NCBI RefSeq assembly: GCF_003987315.1
Contig: NZ_PIPI01000002.1
Span: 231,977-295,976 of the forward strand
Length of the DNA stretch: 64,000 bases
Direction: 5' to 3'
Origin: Aliidiomarina haloalkalitolerans
GTDB lineage: Bacteria; Pseudomonadota; Gammaproteobacteria; Enterobacterales; Alteromonadaceae
The number at the start of each line of letters is the position of its first letter. Within the stretch, counting starts at the first letter, position 1. Shown one piece after another: positions 9,111-17,171 of this stretch. Position numbers and translations under genes: made by a program. Below the pieces are notes generated by a model. It made no database searches, was not told the origin of the DNA, and saw nothing but the letters and a program-made list of their open reading frames with translations.

Positions 9111-12100
9111 GACAGACTCTCCTTCTCTTGCGGCAAACTAGCTGGTAAACCATGGCCTTCCGCATCTTTATACATTAAGTGATAAACCACCGGCACAACC
9201 AACAAGGTGAAGACTGTTGATGCGGTAATTCCAAAAATAATCGCCCACGCTAAACCATTAAAGATTGGATCGAGGGTAATCACAATATTTGCCAACATAG
9301 TCGTTCCGGCGGTCAACAAAATAGGTCGCGTACGCGCCGCGCCAGCATCATACAGCGCTTCTTTCAAAGTACATGGTGTCCGCAATCGTTGCTGAATAAA
9401 TTCAATAAGAATTAAGGCATTACGAACTACGATCCCCGCTAACGCAATCATCCCTATCATTGCCGTTGCCGTGAATAGCGACGGATTGGGATAACCATTG
9501 ATATCTGCGGCAAACATATTTAAGAACCAGAAGCCCGGCATAATGCCAATAATAGTTAAAGGAATAGACAGCATCATGATGCCCGACACGCCCTTAAGGC
9601 CAGTTTGTAAGACCATCACTAAATACACGCCGAGCAACGCTACGCCATAAGCGATGCCGAGGTCACGGAATACGTCCAACGTAATTTTCCACTCACCTTC
9701 GCCGCTCCAAACCACATTGATATTGTCTGGGACATCCCAGCCCAAACCCGAGCCATTATTAAAGTAATGGCGACGCCAATGCGGAACAAAGTTGTCGCCT
9801 TCTTTACCTTGGTCAACCATGACATCTGCCACGATATCAGCCGGCACACGACCAACTGCTTCGGCATAGACATAAGTGACTGGCCGTAAGTTTTTGTGCA
9901 GGATGGGTCGGTCAGCATTCACTTCAACAAAACGCCCAAGCTCGGCCAGTTGCACTAACGGAGCGGGAGCTGTGCGCAGCCCCTGACCTTCGTCGATTTG
10001 TGCGATCCCTTGCTGGCCACGAACATACAAAGACAGCAAATGATCGGGATTATCACGTGCGCCCGGTGGTAAGCGAATTTCAATGGGTAACGGATTAATC
10101 TCCGTTGGCTGCTGCAAGTAATCAATCACCCAGCCAGCAGTGGCGGCATGAATACTTTGGTGAATATCGGTCGCACTAATGCCTGACAGAGCCGCCTTCT
10201 CACGGTCAACAACAAAGCGCCAAACCGTGTAATCGTAAGGTACCGAGGTATCGACTTCACTCACCATATCTTCGCGACGAAGACGATCCGCAACAACCTG
10301 TGCGGCATGCTCAAGCTCACGATAATCTGTTTGCTGGTCGCCATAGATCTCGGCAACGACCGTCGCTAGTACAGGCGGACCTGGTGGCATCTGCACAAGT
10401 TTGAGCCGAGCATCATGCTGCGCAGCAATCGCTTCAAGCTCATCGCGTAGTCGATTGACCATTTCATGTGACTGCATTTTGCGCTGCTGCTTCGGTGCTA
10501 AAACAACACGCAATTCGCCTTGCCAAGGTTGTTGGCGATGAAAGTAATGACGAACCATGCCGTTGAAATCCATTGGCGACGCTAAACCGACAAAGCTCGA
10601 CACCGAGGCCACTTCTGGGACGCGCTGCAAGTAATCGGCAAACTGCTCAAGTACCATGGCTGTCGATTCAAGTGTTTCACCCTCGCGCAAGTCGACCACG
10701 AGTTGGAATTCGTTTTTGTTGTCATGCGGGAGCAATTTCAAAGGCACCAACCGCATTGCCGGCAAAATCGCGGCAACAACAAACAAACCGGCGACCGCCC
10801 ACAAGAACATCTTGCTGCGTTTCGGACTAGCCAAGAGGGGCTCGAGGATCGCTCTGTAGCCTTTGTATAGCACCGAAGAGCTCGGATCATAGGCGCCCTT
10901 TTGTTTCGCTCCCGCCATAATTTTCCAGGCCAACCAAGGCGTAATCAAAAACGCCGTAATCGTCGAGAAAATAACGCTTACCGGCACGTTAAATGCCATT
11001 GGCGCCATATACGGCCCCATCATGCCGGTAATAAAGAACATCGGGGTGAAGACGATAATAATTGCTAGCGTTGACATTAACAGCGCACTGCGAATTTCAA
11101 CCATAGCTGCAATCACCGCGCGCTTGGTGGCTTTTCCTTGCTCGCGCATATGACGTTCAATGTTATCAATGGCTGCGATTGGGTCGTCGACAATTAACCC
11201 CAGCGCGAGAATCAAGGCGAACAAGGTGACGCGGTTAATCGTGTAACCAAAGAGCAAGTCCATGCCAAGCGTTGCCCCGTAGGCAATTGGAATGGCAATG
11301 GCAACCACAGCTGCTGCTCGCCAACTTAAGAATAAGCCGACAAATACAACCACAACGATAATCGCAACCACCAAGCTACTGACTAACTCTTTGACTTTAT
11401 CGTCCGCGGTTTCACCATAGTTACGAATGACCGAGTATTCGACACCGGCAGGAAGCCACTCCGCTTGCAACGCTTCGAGCTCTGCGAGGACATTGTCAGC
11501 AACTCGCACCGCATTTGAACCGCGTTGTTTCGCAACCGAAATAAACACCGCTGGGTATTTGTCAGCAACCGTCGCTGACTCGGCGCCAGCAAATGCCATG
11601 CCTGGATAGAAGAAAGTGTAACTATTTGCTTGTTCTGGACCGTCGACAACGCGGGCGACATCGCGCAAATACACGGGCTTACCGTTGACCACATTGACAA
11701 CCGAATTTGCCAGTTCCTGCGCGCTCGCAAAGAACTGCCCGCTTTCAATCTGAATTACTCGGTTTTGCTGATGAAGCTGCCCAGCGGTGACTTGGGTATT
11801 ACTCACTTGAACTGCCCGTGAGATGTCCGCCAAGGTTGTACTGTGGGCGGCTAAAGCAACACTATCGAGTTCGATTTGAATGACCCGCGCTTGACCACCC
11901 GTCACTTCAACCCGATTGGTTTGGCGAATGGATTTCAGCCGCTGGGTCGCTTGTTCAGCAACGCGGCGCAGTGCAAAAGCATCTTGTTGTTCTGGATCGG
12001 TACTGTAGATGGCAGCGACAACAATTGGCACGTCGTCTATTTCAACCGGTTTAACGACCCAGTTCGAGACCACAGCCGGAATGATATCTTGGTTTGAATA

Positions 12101-12466
12101 AAGCTTGTTATAGAGCTTTACCAACGAGTCTTCGCGGTCTTCACCCACGTAAAAACGCACGGTGACGACCGCTTGGTCGCGATGCGAAGAGGAGTAGACG
12201 TATTCAACGCCATCAATTTGTGACACTAAACGCTCAAGCGGTTCAGTGACCTGTGTTGCCACTTGGCGAGCTGACAGCCCCGGTGCCGTGACCATCACAT
12301 CGGCCATTGGCACAATGATCTGCGGGTCTTCTTCGCGCGGTGTCAGAATGAGTGCAACAACACCGAGCAGTAACGCAAGGCCAATGAAGATTGGTGGAAA
12401 CGTGCTATTCAGGAACCAACCAATGATATTGCCTTGTGGCTTACCACGACCTTGTTGTATCGCCAT
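9107..12466 (-). CDS. RND family efflux pump, inner membrane permease
   Basis: Large proton-driven efflux transporter of the AcrB/HAE1-like superfamily (1119 residues). The first helix follows GWFLNSTFPPIFIGLALLL, then a large periplasmic loop, helices 2-6 (~365-540), a second periplasmic loop and helices 8-12. The proton relay signature is present as LGLIVDDPIAAIDNIE in helix 4 (two adjacent Asp). It is the middle gene of DUF2892-permease-adaptor. The gene immediately upstream and the palindromic operator at 12853 suggest control by the ArsR protein at 12921; the substrate is unknown. Confidence 0.9.
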   Translation of the reverse strand: MAIQQGRGKPQGNIIGWFLNSTFPPIFIGLALLLGVVALILTPREEDPQIIVPMADVMVTAPGLSARQVATQVTEPLERLVSQIDGVEYVYSSSHRDQAVVTVRFYVGEDREDSLVKLYNKLYSNQDIIPAVVSNWVVKPVEIDDVPIVVAAIYSTDPEQQDAFALRRVAEQATQRLKSIRQTNRVEVTGGQARVIQIELDSVALAAHSTTLADISRAVQVSNTQVTAGQLHQQNRVIQIESGQFFASAQELANSVVNVVNGKPVYLRDVARVVDGPEQANSYTFFYPGMAFAGAESATVADKYPAVFISVAKQRGSNAVRVADNVLAELEALQAEWLPAGVEYSVIRNYGETADDKVKELVSSLVVAIIVVVVFVGLFLSWRAAAVVAIAIPIAYGATLGMDLLFGYTINRVTLFALILALGLIVDDPIAAIDNIERHMREQGKATKRAVIAAMVEIRSALLMSTLAIIIVFTPMFFITGMMGPYMAPMAFNVPVSVIFSTITAFLITPWLAWKIMAGAKQKGAYDPSSSVLYKGYRAILEPLLASPKRSKMFLWAVAGLFVVAAILPAMRLVPLKLLPHDNKNEFQLVVDLREGETLESTAMVLEQFADYLQRVPEVASVSSFVGLASPMDFNGMVRHYFHRQQPWQGELRVVLAPKQQRKMQSHEMVNRLRDELEAIAAQHDARLKLVQMPPGPPVLATVVAEIYGDQQTDYRELEHAAQVVADRLRREDMVSEVDTSVPYDYTVWRFVVDREKAALSGISATDIHQSIHAATAGWVIDYLQQPTEINPLPIEIRLPPGARDNPDHLLSLYVRGQQGIAQIDEGQGLRTAPAPLVQLAELGRFVEVNADRPILHKNLRPVTYVYAEAVGRVPADIVADVMVDQGKEGDNFVPHWRRHYFNNGSGLGWDVPDNINVVWSGEGEWKITLDVFRDLGIAYGVALLGVYLVMVLQTGLKGVSGIMMLSIPLTIIGIMPGFWFLNMFAADINGYPNPSLFTATAMIGMIALAGIVVRNALILIEFIQQRLRTPCTLKEALYDAGAARTRPILLTAGTTMLANIVITLDPIFNGLAWAIIFGITASTVFTLLVVPVVYHLMYKDAEGHGLPASLPQEKESLS

Positions 12467-12497
12467 GCGTTACTCCTCGACTGCGAACTCTTATTAT

Positions 12498-12701
12498 TTA
12501 TTTAAATGCGTTGCCTGGCTTAAGTCCGAATTTCGCCAAAATCTTGGCCAATGGACAAAAACCTGTGAACGCTGCTTGTAATAAATTCAAGCCAACAAAC
12601 CCTGTTAACAATAACCAAGCTGGTGACACTTGCCATGCAAGTAAAACCGAAACAAGCACGACGGTTCCAGCAAAAGCCATTACGGCACGATCGATATTCA
12701 T
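12498..12701 (-). CDS. DUF2892 small membrane protein (YgaP transmembrane-like)
   Basis: A 67-residue inner membrane protein with two predicted helices (~5-24 and ~29-47) and the FCPLAKIL motif typical of DUF2892, the membrane part of the rhodanese YgaP. The family is common next to sulfide- or persulfide-responsive ArsR regulators. It is the first gene of the operon that continues into the RND permease after 31 bases. Function is unproven; context suggests reactive sulfur or thiol stress. Confidence 0.8.
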   Translation of the reverse strand: MNIDRAVMAFAGTVVLVSVLLAWQVSPAWLLLTGFVGLNLLQAAFTGFCPLAKILAKFGLKPGNAFK

Positions 12702-12852
12702 AGCCTAAACCTCTCTCTTCAGACCAACGCCTTGACTCAAACGCATAGCCTAGCTTGAACTAGACTAGCTTATTATTGACGAACTCGCGTACTTTACTGA
12801 GCAGTAACTCTCTGTTTGTAAGTTAATTTTCAGCGAAGTCAGCGACACCTCT

Positions 12853-12876
12853 TTATATTAGATTGTTCTAATATAA
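12853..12876. promoter_or_regulatory. Palindromic operator upstream of the DUF2892-RND operon
   Basis: Perfect inverted repeat with 10-bp arms, TTATATTAGA at 12853-12862 and TCTAATATAA at 12867-12876, separated by TTGT. The same left arm and the same 4-base spacing recur in front of the arsR gene (13234-13257). This shared dyad is most easily read as the binding site of the ArsR protein encoded between them. Confidence 0.72.
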
Positions 12877-12920
12877 TCAAGCTAAAAAAAGACCGCGAAC
12901 GACCTTTTCTTGCATCCTGC

Positions 12921-13217
12921 CTAACAATAGATTCCATAAAGTGTCTCGAGCACCCTCATCGCTTTCTCGTCTTCGATACGATAAAGCACCGTGGTACCTT
13001 CTTTGCGAAAACCAACGATGTGCTGTTCGCGCAATTTGGCTAAATGCTGTGATAACGACGATTGCGACAACCCGAGTTTTTTCTCAAGTTCACCCACGGA
13101 CATTTCGCCATTGACCAAATGGCACAGCACCATCAATCGATGGCTATTGGCGAGAGACTTTAGCAAGCTCTCAGCGCTTGTTGCGTTCATCTGCATTTGC
13201 TCAACTGAAATGTTCAT
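12921..13217 (-). CDS. ArsR/SmtB family transcriptional repressor (BigR/YgaV-like)
   Basis: A 98-residue winged-helix repressor: helices ~15-35, recognition region LGLSQSSLSQHLAKLREQ (~50-67) and a beta wing GFRKEGTTVLYRIED. It has no CxC metal site. Two cysteines, C32 in VLCHL and the C-terminal C98, lie where the BigR/YgaV group carries its redox pair, which suggests sensing of persulfide or oxidation rather than a metal. Identical operator arms lie upstream of its own start (13234-13257) and upstream of the DUF2892-RND operon, so autoregulation plus control of that operon is inferred. Confidence 0.85.
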   Translation of the reverse strand: MNISVEQMQMNATSAESLLKSLANSHRLMVLCHLVNGEMSVGELEKKLGLSQSSLSQHLAKLREQHIVGFRKEGTTVLYRIEDEKAMRVLETLYGIYC

Positions 13218-13233
13218 TGTTTTCGGAAACCTA

Positions 13234-13257
13234 TTATATTAGAAGATGCTAATTTTA
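13234..13257. promoter_or_regulatory. Operator upstream of arsR-family gene
   Basis: Imperfect dyad TTATATTAGA-AGAT-GCTAATTTTA, 17 bases upstream of the regulator start. The left arm is identical to the one at 12853 and the right arm matches 8 of 10. Consistent with autorepression. Confidence 0.62.
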
Positions 13258-13296
13258 TCAACTTCCTTGATTATATTCGTTCTCGGTACACAAAAG

Positions 13297-13327
13297 AAAG
13301 TCCCGCTTTTCAAGAAAGCGGGACTTT
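13297..13327 (-). terminator. Terminator of narK
   Basis: Perfect 13-bp stem (AAAGTCCCGCTTT and its complement) with a 5-base loop, followed on the minus strand by TCTTTTG. It begins 27 bases after the narK stop codon. Confidence 0.85.
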
Positions 13328-13353
13328 ACGTTCAAGTGTCAGACTGATGCGAC

Positions 13354-14970
13354 TTACGGATTATAAAACTCGCCATTTTTCCGCAAGTAATAGAACCAGT
13401 TTAGAATTAAACAAAAACCGTAGAAGATCGCAAAACCTATCATCGCATATTCCGGTGTAGCAGCATTGATTTGCTCACCAAACACTTGCGGGATATAGAA
13501 TGCACCGTAAGCAGCAACTGCTGAAGTCCAACCAAGCACTGGACCCGCTTGTTCTTTAGGAAATACCACTGCAATTGTACGGAAAGTTGAGCCGTTACCA
13601 ATTCCGCTCGCTGCAAAAAGACCTAAGAACAGCAGGAAGAATTGCATGAAATACTGTTCTGGCGCTTCAGATTGATACGCCAAGCGCATGTAATAAGCTG
13701 CGCCTAACGCACAGATCACCATGATCAAGGCACAGATTTGTGTCACTAACGCGCCGCCAAGTTTATCCGATAACCAACCACCCACTGGGCGGATTAAGGC
13801 TCCGATAAATGGCGCTATCCATGCGTAAGTTAATGCACTCGGGCCATTTGGGTTCGGTGTGTTATGCGTCATGACACCGTCAACTATAATATGGCTGTAA
13901 CCAAAGATAACCTGAATCGACAACGGGAAGGCTGCCGCAAAACCAATGAACGAACCAAAAGTCATAATGTACAGAACGCTCATGACCCAAGTATGTTTGT
14001 TGTTAAAGATCTTGTACTGCCGATTTAAGCTAGTGCGAATTGCGCCCGGTAAGAGTTTCAGCAGCATAACCGTGCTGACCAATACTAAAACCAGCACTAG
14101 CTCTTTCGGCACACCAAAGCCAGAGCCATTCGCGTCGGCTGGCAACATTAACCATAAACCGACGATTGCAGTTAAAAAGCCAATGCCGTACATGGCTAAA
14201 ATAATCGCAAACGAGACCGGTGCCTTTGGCAAATTCGGTGTGACTTCTTCAGTGTTAATGTTGTTCATGCCAAACCAAGTGGCAAATGCTAACGGAATGA
14301 GTAAAACCAACCAGACATAGCCAGCGTTTTGAATCCAAGTTTCGCTGCCAGCAGGAATACTACCAATTAACGTCCCGCTCGCTTTTTGCAGGATCATGGA
14401 GTCGCCAGCACCTAGCCAAGAGAACGCACCAAAGGTCATGACCAAGGGCACGAGCAATTGCATGGTTGTCACGCCAAAGTTGCCCAAACCGGCGTTCATA
14501 CCAAGTGCAGAGCCCTGCTGCTTACGCGGAAAGAAGAAGCTAATATTCGACATTGACGCGGCGAAGTTACCACCACCAATCCCCGACAGTAACGCCATCA
14601 ATTGGAATGCCCACAATGGTGTGTCTGGGTTCTGCAAGGCTAAGCCCGTTCCAAATGCCGGAATCATGAGTAAGCTAGTGGTCAAGAAGATCGTATAACG
14701 GCCACCACACAAACGCACAAAAAAGCTTGCCGGAATTCGCAATGTCGCACCGGTTAAGCCAGCAATTGCCGTTAAGGTTAAAAGTTCTCCTGGGTTATAT
14801 GGAAAACCGAGGTTCATCATCTGAACCGTGATAATGCTCCAGTACATCCATACGGCGAAGCCGCACAATAGACTTGGAATCGAAATCCATAGATTTCGGT
14901 TCGCAATGCGTTTTCCTTCGCTTTCCCAGAACTTTTCGTTCTCGGGTTCCCAGCGTTTTAAATCAGACAT
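13354..14970 (-). CDS. narK: Nitrate/nitrite transporter NarK
   Basis: Major facilitator that imports nitrate and exports nitrite for the cytoplasmic nitrate reductase. The 538 residues exceed the ~460 of E. coli NarK; the extra length lies at the N-terminus (a WEPENEKFWESEGKRIA lead-in, as in NarK2-like proteins) and in the central loop. Twelve helices can be placed. Both nitrate-signature regions are present: GGGNFAASMSN with GLGNFGVT in the first half, and GNGSTFRTI with AAYGAFYIP in the second. It is divergent from narL, with 325 bases between them that hold a NarL-type palindrome. Confidence 0.95.
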   Translation of the reverse strand: MSDLKRWEPENEKFWESEGKRIANRNLWISIPSLLCGFAVWMYWSIITVQMMNLGFPYNPGELLTLTAIAGLTGATLRIPASFFVRLCGGRYTIFLTTSLLMIPAFGTGLALQNPDTPLWAFQLMALLSGIGGGNFAASMSNISFFFPRKQQGSALGMNAGLGNFGVTTMQLLVPLVMTFGAFSWLGAGDSMILQKASGTLIGSIPAGSETWIQNAGYVWLVLLIPLAFATWFGMNNINTEEVTPNLPKAPVSFAIILAMYGIGFLTAIVGLWLMLPADANGSGFGVPKELVLVLVLVSTVMLLKLLPGAIRTSLNRQYKIFNNKHTWVMSVLYIMTFGSFIGFAAAFPLSIQVIFGYSHIIVDGVMTHNTPNPNGPSALTYAWIAPFIGALIRPVGGWLSDKLGGALVTQICALIMVICALGAAYYMRLAYQSEAPEQYFMQFFLLFLGLFAASGIGNGSTFRTIAVVFPKEQAGPVLGWTSAVAAYGAFYIPQVFGEQINAATPEYAMIGFAIFYGFCLILNWFYYLRKNGEFYNP

Positions 14971-15074
14971 GTTTTGCTCCTCACTCCAGCCATTCTCTTG
15001 GCGACGCTAAGTGTGCGATTTACGAGGGGTTATCACAATGTTCCCGAGGAGAGGGGCAACCGCCAATGATGGAG

Positions 15075-15090
15075 TACCCACTAGTAGGTA
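15075..15090. promoter_or_regulatory. NarL-type 7-2-7 site between narK and narL
   Basis: TACCCAC-TA-GTAGGTA has two inverted heptamers with 2-base spacing, each one base off the TACYNMT consensus, at the same last position as in the narG site. It lies 105 bases upstream of the narK start. The rest of 14971-15295 holds the narL promoter and no gene. Confidence 0.6.
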
Positions 15091-15204
15091 ATTGTCACAA
15101 TAAGTTGGTAATTAGCCTTTAATTTTCAGATATTTATATTAAGCTAATAACGAGTTCAAGGAAGCGAGGTATCCCTATATTTAGTGTGGATATGGTCAAA
15201 AACT

Positions 15205-15218
15205 ATGATATAGGTCAA
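15205..15218 (+). promoter_or_regulatory. FNR-like box upstream of narL
   Basis: ATGATATAGGTCAA matches the FNR dyad in 8 of 10 positions. A TAATAG -10-like sequence at 15243-15248 would place the start of the narL transcript near 15254, with the box centred about -42. This is weaker than the narG box. Confidence 0.42.
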
Positions 15219-15295
15219 AGTTTTACAGGCCACACTAAGAGGTAATAGGCGGCACCGAGGATATACCTCCGGTAAGTTTAATTGGGGATAGAAAC

Positions 15296-15940
15296 ATGAC
15301 AGACAAATCCAGTGTGATGTTAGTGGACGATCATCCACTGTTACTGAAAGGCTTAAAACAACTCCTTGAGTTTGAAAGTGACATAGAGGTGGTTGCCGAA
15401 GCCAACAACGGGCCAGATGCGATTCAACTTGCGGAAGATCTCGATCCAGATTTAATTGTACTCGATTTGAATATGCACGGTATGGACGGACTGGAAACAC
15501 TCAAAGGTATGCGTAAAGTTGGCGTGACTTCACGGATCGTTATGCTGACTGTTTCCGATGCAGACGAAGACGTCGTCGAAGCGATCAGCTCGGGTGCGGA
15601 CGGTTATTTATTAAAAGACATGGACCCAGAAAAGTTGCTCGAGCAATTGCGTCGCGCACTAGACGGTAAAATGGTTTTAAGTGAAGCCGTGACTGAAATT
15701 CTGGCGACCGCAATTCGTAAACCGGCACCGCGTCAGCAAGCCGATTTAAACAATCTGACGAATCGTGAATATGAAATTCTCTCGCTGATTGCCAAAGGCA
15801 TGAGCAACAAAGTAATCGCCCGCGAGTTGGATATTTCTGACGGTACGGTGAAAGTTCACGTGAAGCACTTATTGAAAAAACTGGGCTTACGTTCGCGCGT
15901 TGAAGCTGCAGTTTGGATGGTTAATCAGCAAGGCAGTTAA
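15296..15940 (+). CDS. narL: Nitrate/nitrite response regulator NarL
   Basis: Response regulator phosphorylated by NarX; binds heptamer sites to activate nitrate respiration genes. The receiver domain (~1-125) has the acidic pocket D11/D12, phospho-acceptor D57 in IVLDLNMHGMDG, and the conserved Lys in GYLLKDMD. A linker leads to a LuxR-type helix-turn-helix (~150-214) with LTNREYEILSLIAKG and ISDGTVKVHVKHLLKKLG. The length of 214 residues is normal. ATG 15296 follows GGGGATAGAAAC. It is separated from moeA by 9 bases, so nitrate regulation and cofactor synthesis are linked in one transcript. Confidence 0.95.
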   Translation: MTDKSSVMLVDDHPLLLKGLKQLLEFESDIEVVAEANNGPDAIQLAEDLDPDLIVLDLNMHGMDGLETLKGMRKVGVTSRIVMLTVSDADEDVVEAISSGADGYLLKDMDPEKLLEQLRRALDGKMVLSEAVTEILATAIRKPAPRQQADLNNLTNREYEILSLIAKGMSNKVIARELDISDGTVKVHVKHLLKKLGLRSRVEAAVWMVNQQGS

Positions 15941-15949
15941 GGAATTAGT

Positions 15950-17167
15950 ATGCTATCTGTTCGTGAAGCTGTGCAACAAATGTTGGACAGCATTCAACCG
16001 ACCGCAGAAATCGAGACCGTATTGATCAGCGACGCCGTCGATCGCATTTTAGCTCAACCGATTGACTCGACCGTCGATATCCCCTCTTACGACAATTCGG
16101 CCATGGACGGTTATGCATTGCGTGCGGATGATTTAAGCGAACCCGGTAGCACATTAACCTTAGTCGGCCAGGCGCTCGCTGGGCATTCATTTCAGGGGGA
16201 ATTAAAGCCCGGTGAATGCATCCGCATTATGACTGGTGCACAAGTTCCGGCTTCGGCATCTACTGTTATTCCTCAGGAAGACACTGAGGTTTTAGCAGGC
16301 AGTCCGAAGCAAATTCGTTTTCAAGTGAATGCCAAAGTCGGCCAGAACATCCGCCGCCAAGGTGAAGAACTCAAAATTGGTGCCGCAGTGTTTGCCGTTG
16401 GTCACCGCTTCACACCGGTCGATATCGGCCTGTTAGCATCACTCGGGATTGCCGAAGTCGCAGTCAAGCAACAGCTCACTATTGCCTTGTTCTCAACTGG
16501 CGACGAGCTCGTTCAGCCCGGCCAGCCTAAACGCGCTGACCAAATCTACGACAGCAACCGTTTCGTTCTGCACGCCATGATCGAACGCATGGGCTTTAAT
16601 GTTTTGAATTTGGGGCTGATTCCCGACAATAAACAAGAAATTGCCGATGCCTTTATGACAGCCTCTGCGAAAGCCGATGCCATTGTCTGCTCAGGTGGTG
16701 TTTCTGTCGGTGACGCCGACTACACAAAGCAAGTCATTGATGAACTCGGTGCTGTCGGCTTTTGGAAAGTCGCCATGAAACCAGGCAAGCCTTTTGCCTT
16801 TGGTAAAGTCAACGGCACTTGGTTTTTTGGCCTGCCTGGAAATCCTGTTTCCGCAACCGTGACCTTTCAACAACTTGCCTTACCTGCCCTGCGCCGGCTC
16901 GCAGGTGAGCGTGAATATAAACCTATGATCATCACTGCGGAAGCTGGTGAGTTATTGAAAAAACGGCCCGGCCGTGCCGATTTTCAACGCGGTATATTAC
17001 GCTGCGAAAATGGCGTAAACCGAGTCTACAGCGCTGGAGCACAAGGCTCTGGGATGCTGAGTTCATTAGTTCATGGCAACTGCTTAATCCTGCTTAGTCA
17101 GGAGCAAGATTCAGTGCAACCGGGTGAGCAAGTTTCTGTTGAAGTGCTAACTGCGCCGATTAAGTAA
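15950..17167 (+). CDS. moeA: Molybdopterin molybdenumtransferase MoeA
   Basis: Inserts molybdate into adenylylated molybdopterin, the last step of Moco formation. 405 residues, the usual length. The N-terminal domain shows PSYDNSAMDGYAL (~45-57), then the MoCF-like domain with STGDELVQPG, YDSNRF and SGGVSVGDADY, then GLPGNPVS and the C-terminal beta domain. It directly follows narL. The gene stops 4 bases from the convergent GGDEF/EAL gene, leaving no room for an independent terminator. Confidence 0.95.
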   Translation: MLSVREAVQQMLDSIQPTAEIETVLISDAVDRILAQPIDSTVDIPSYDNSAMDGYALRADDLSEPGSTLTLVGQALAGHSFQGELKPGECIRIMTGAQVPASASTVIPQEDTEVLAGSPKQIRFQVNAKVGQNIRRQGEELKIGAAVFAVGHRFTPVDIGLLASLGIAEVAVKQQLTIALFSTGDELVQPGQPKRADQIYDSNRFVLHAMIERMGFNVLNLGLIPDNKQEIADAFMTASAKADAIVCSGGVSVGDADYTKQVIDELGAVGFWKVAMKPGKPFAFGKVNGTWFFGLPGNPVSATVTFQQLALPALRRLAGEREYKPMIITAEAGELLKKRPGRADFQRGILRCENGVNRVYSAGAQGSGMLSSLVHGNCLILLSQEQDSVQPGEQVSVEVLTAPIK

Positions 17168-17171
17168 GCCC

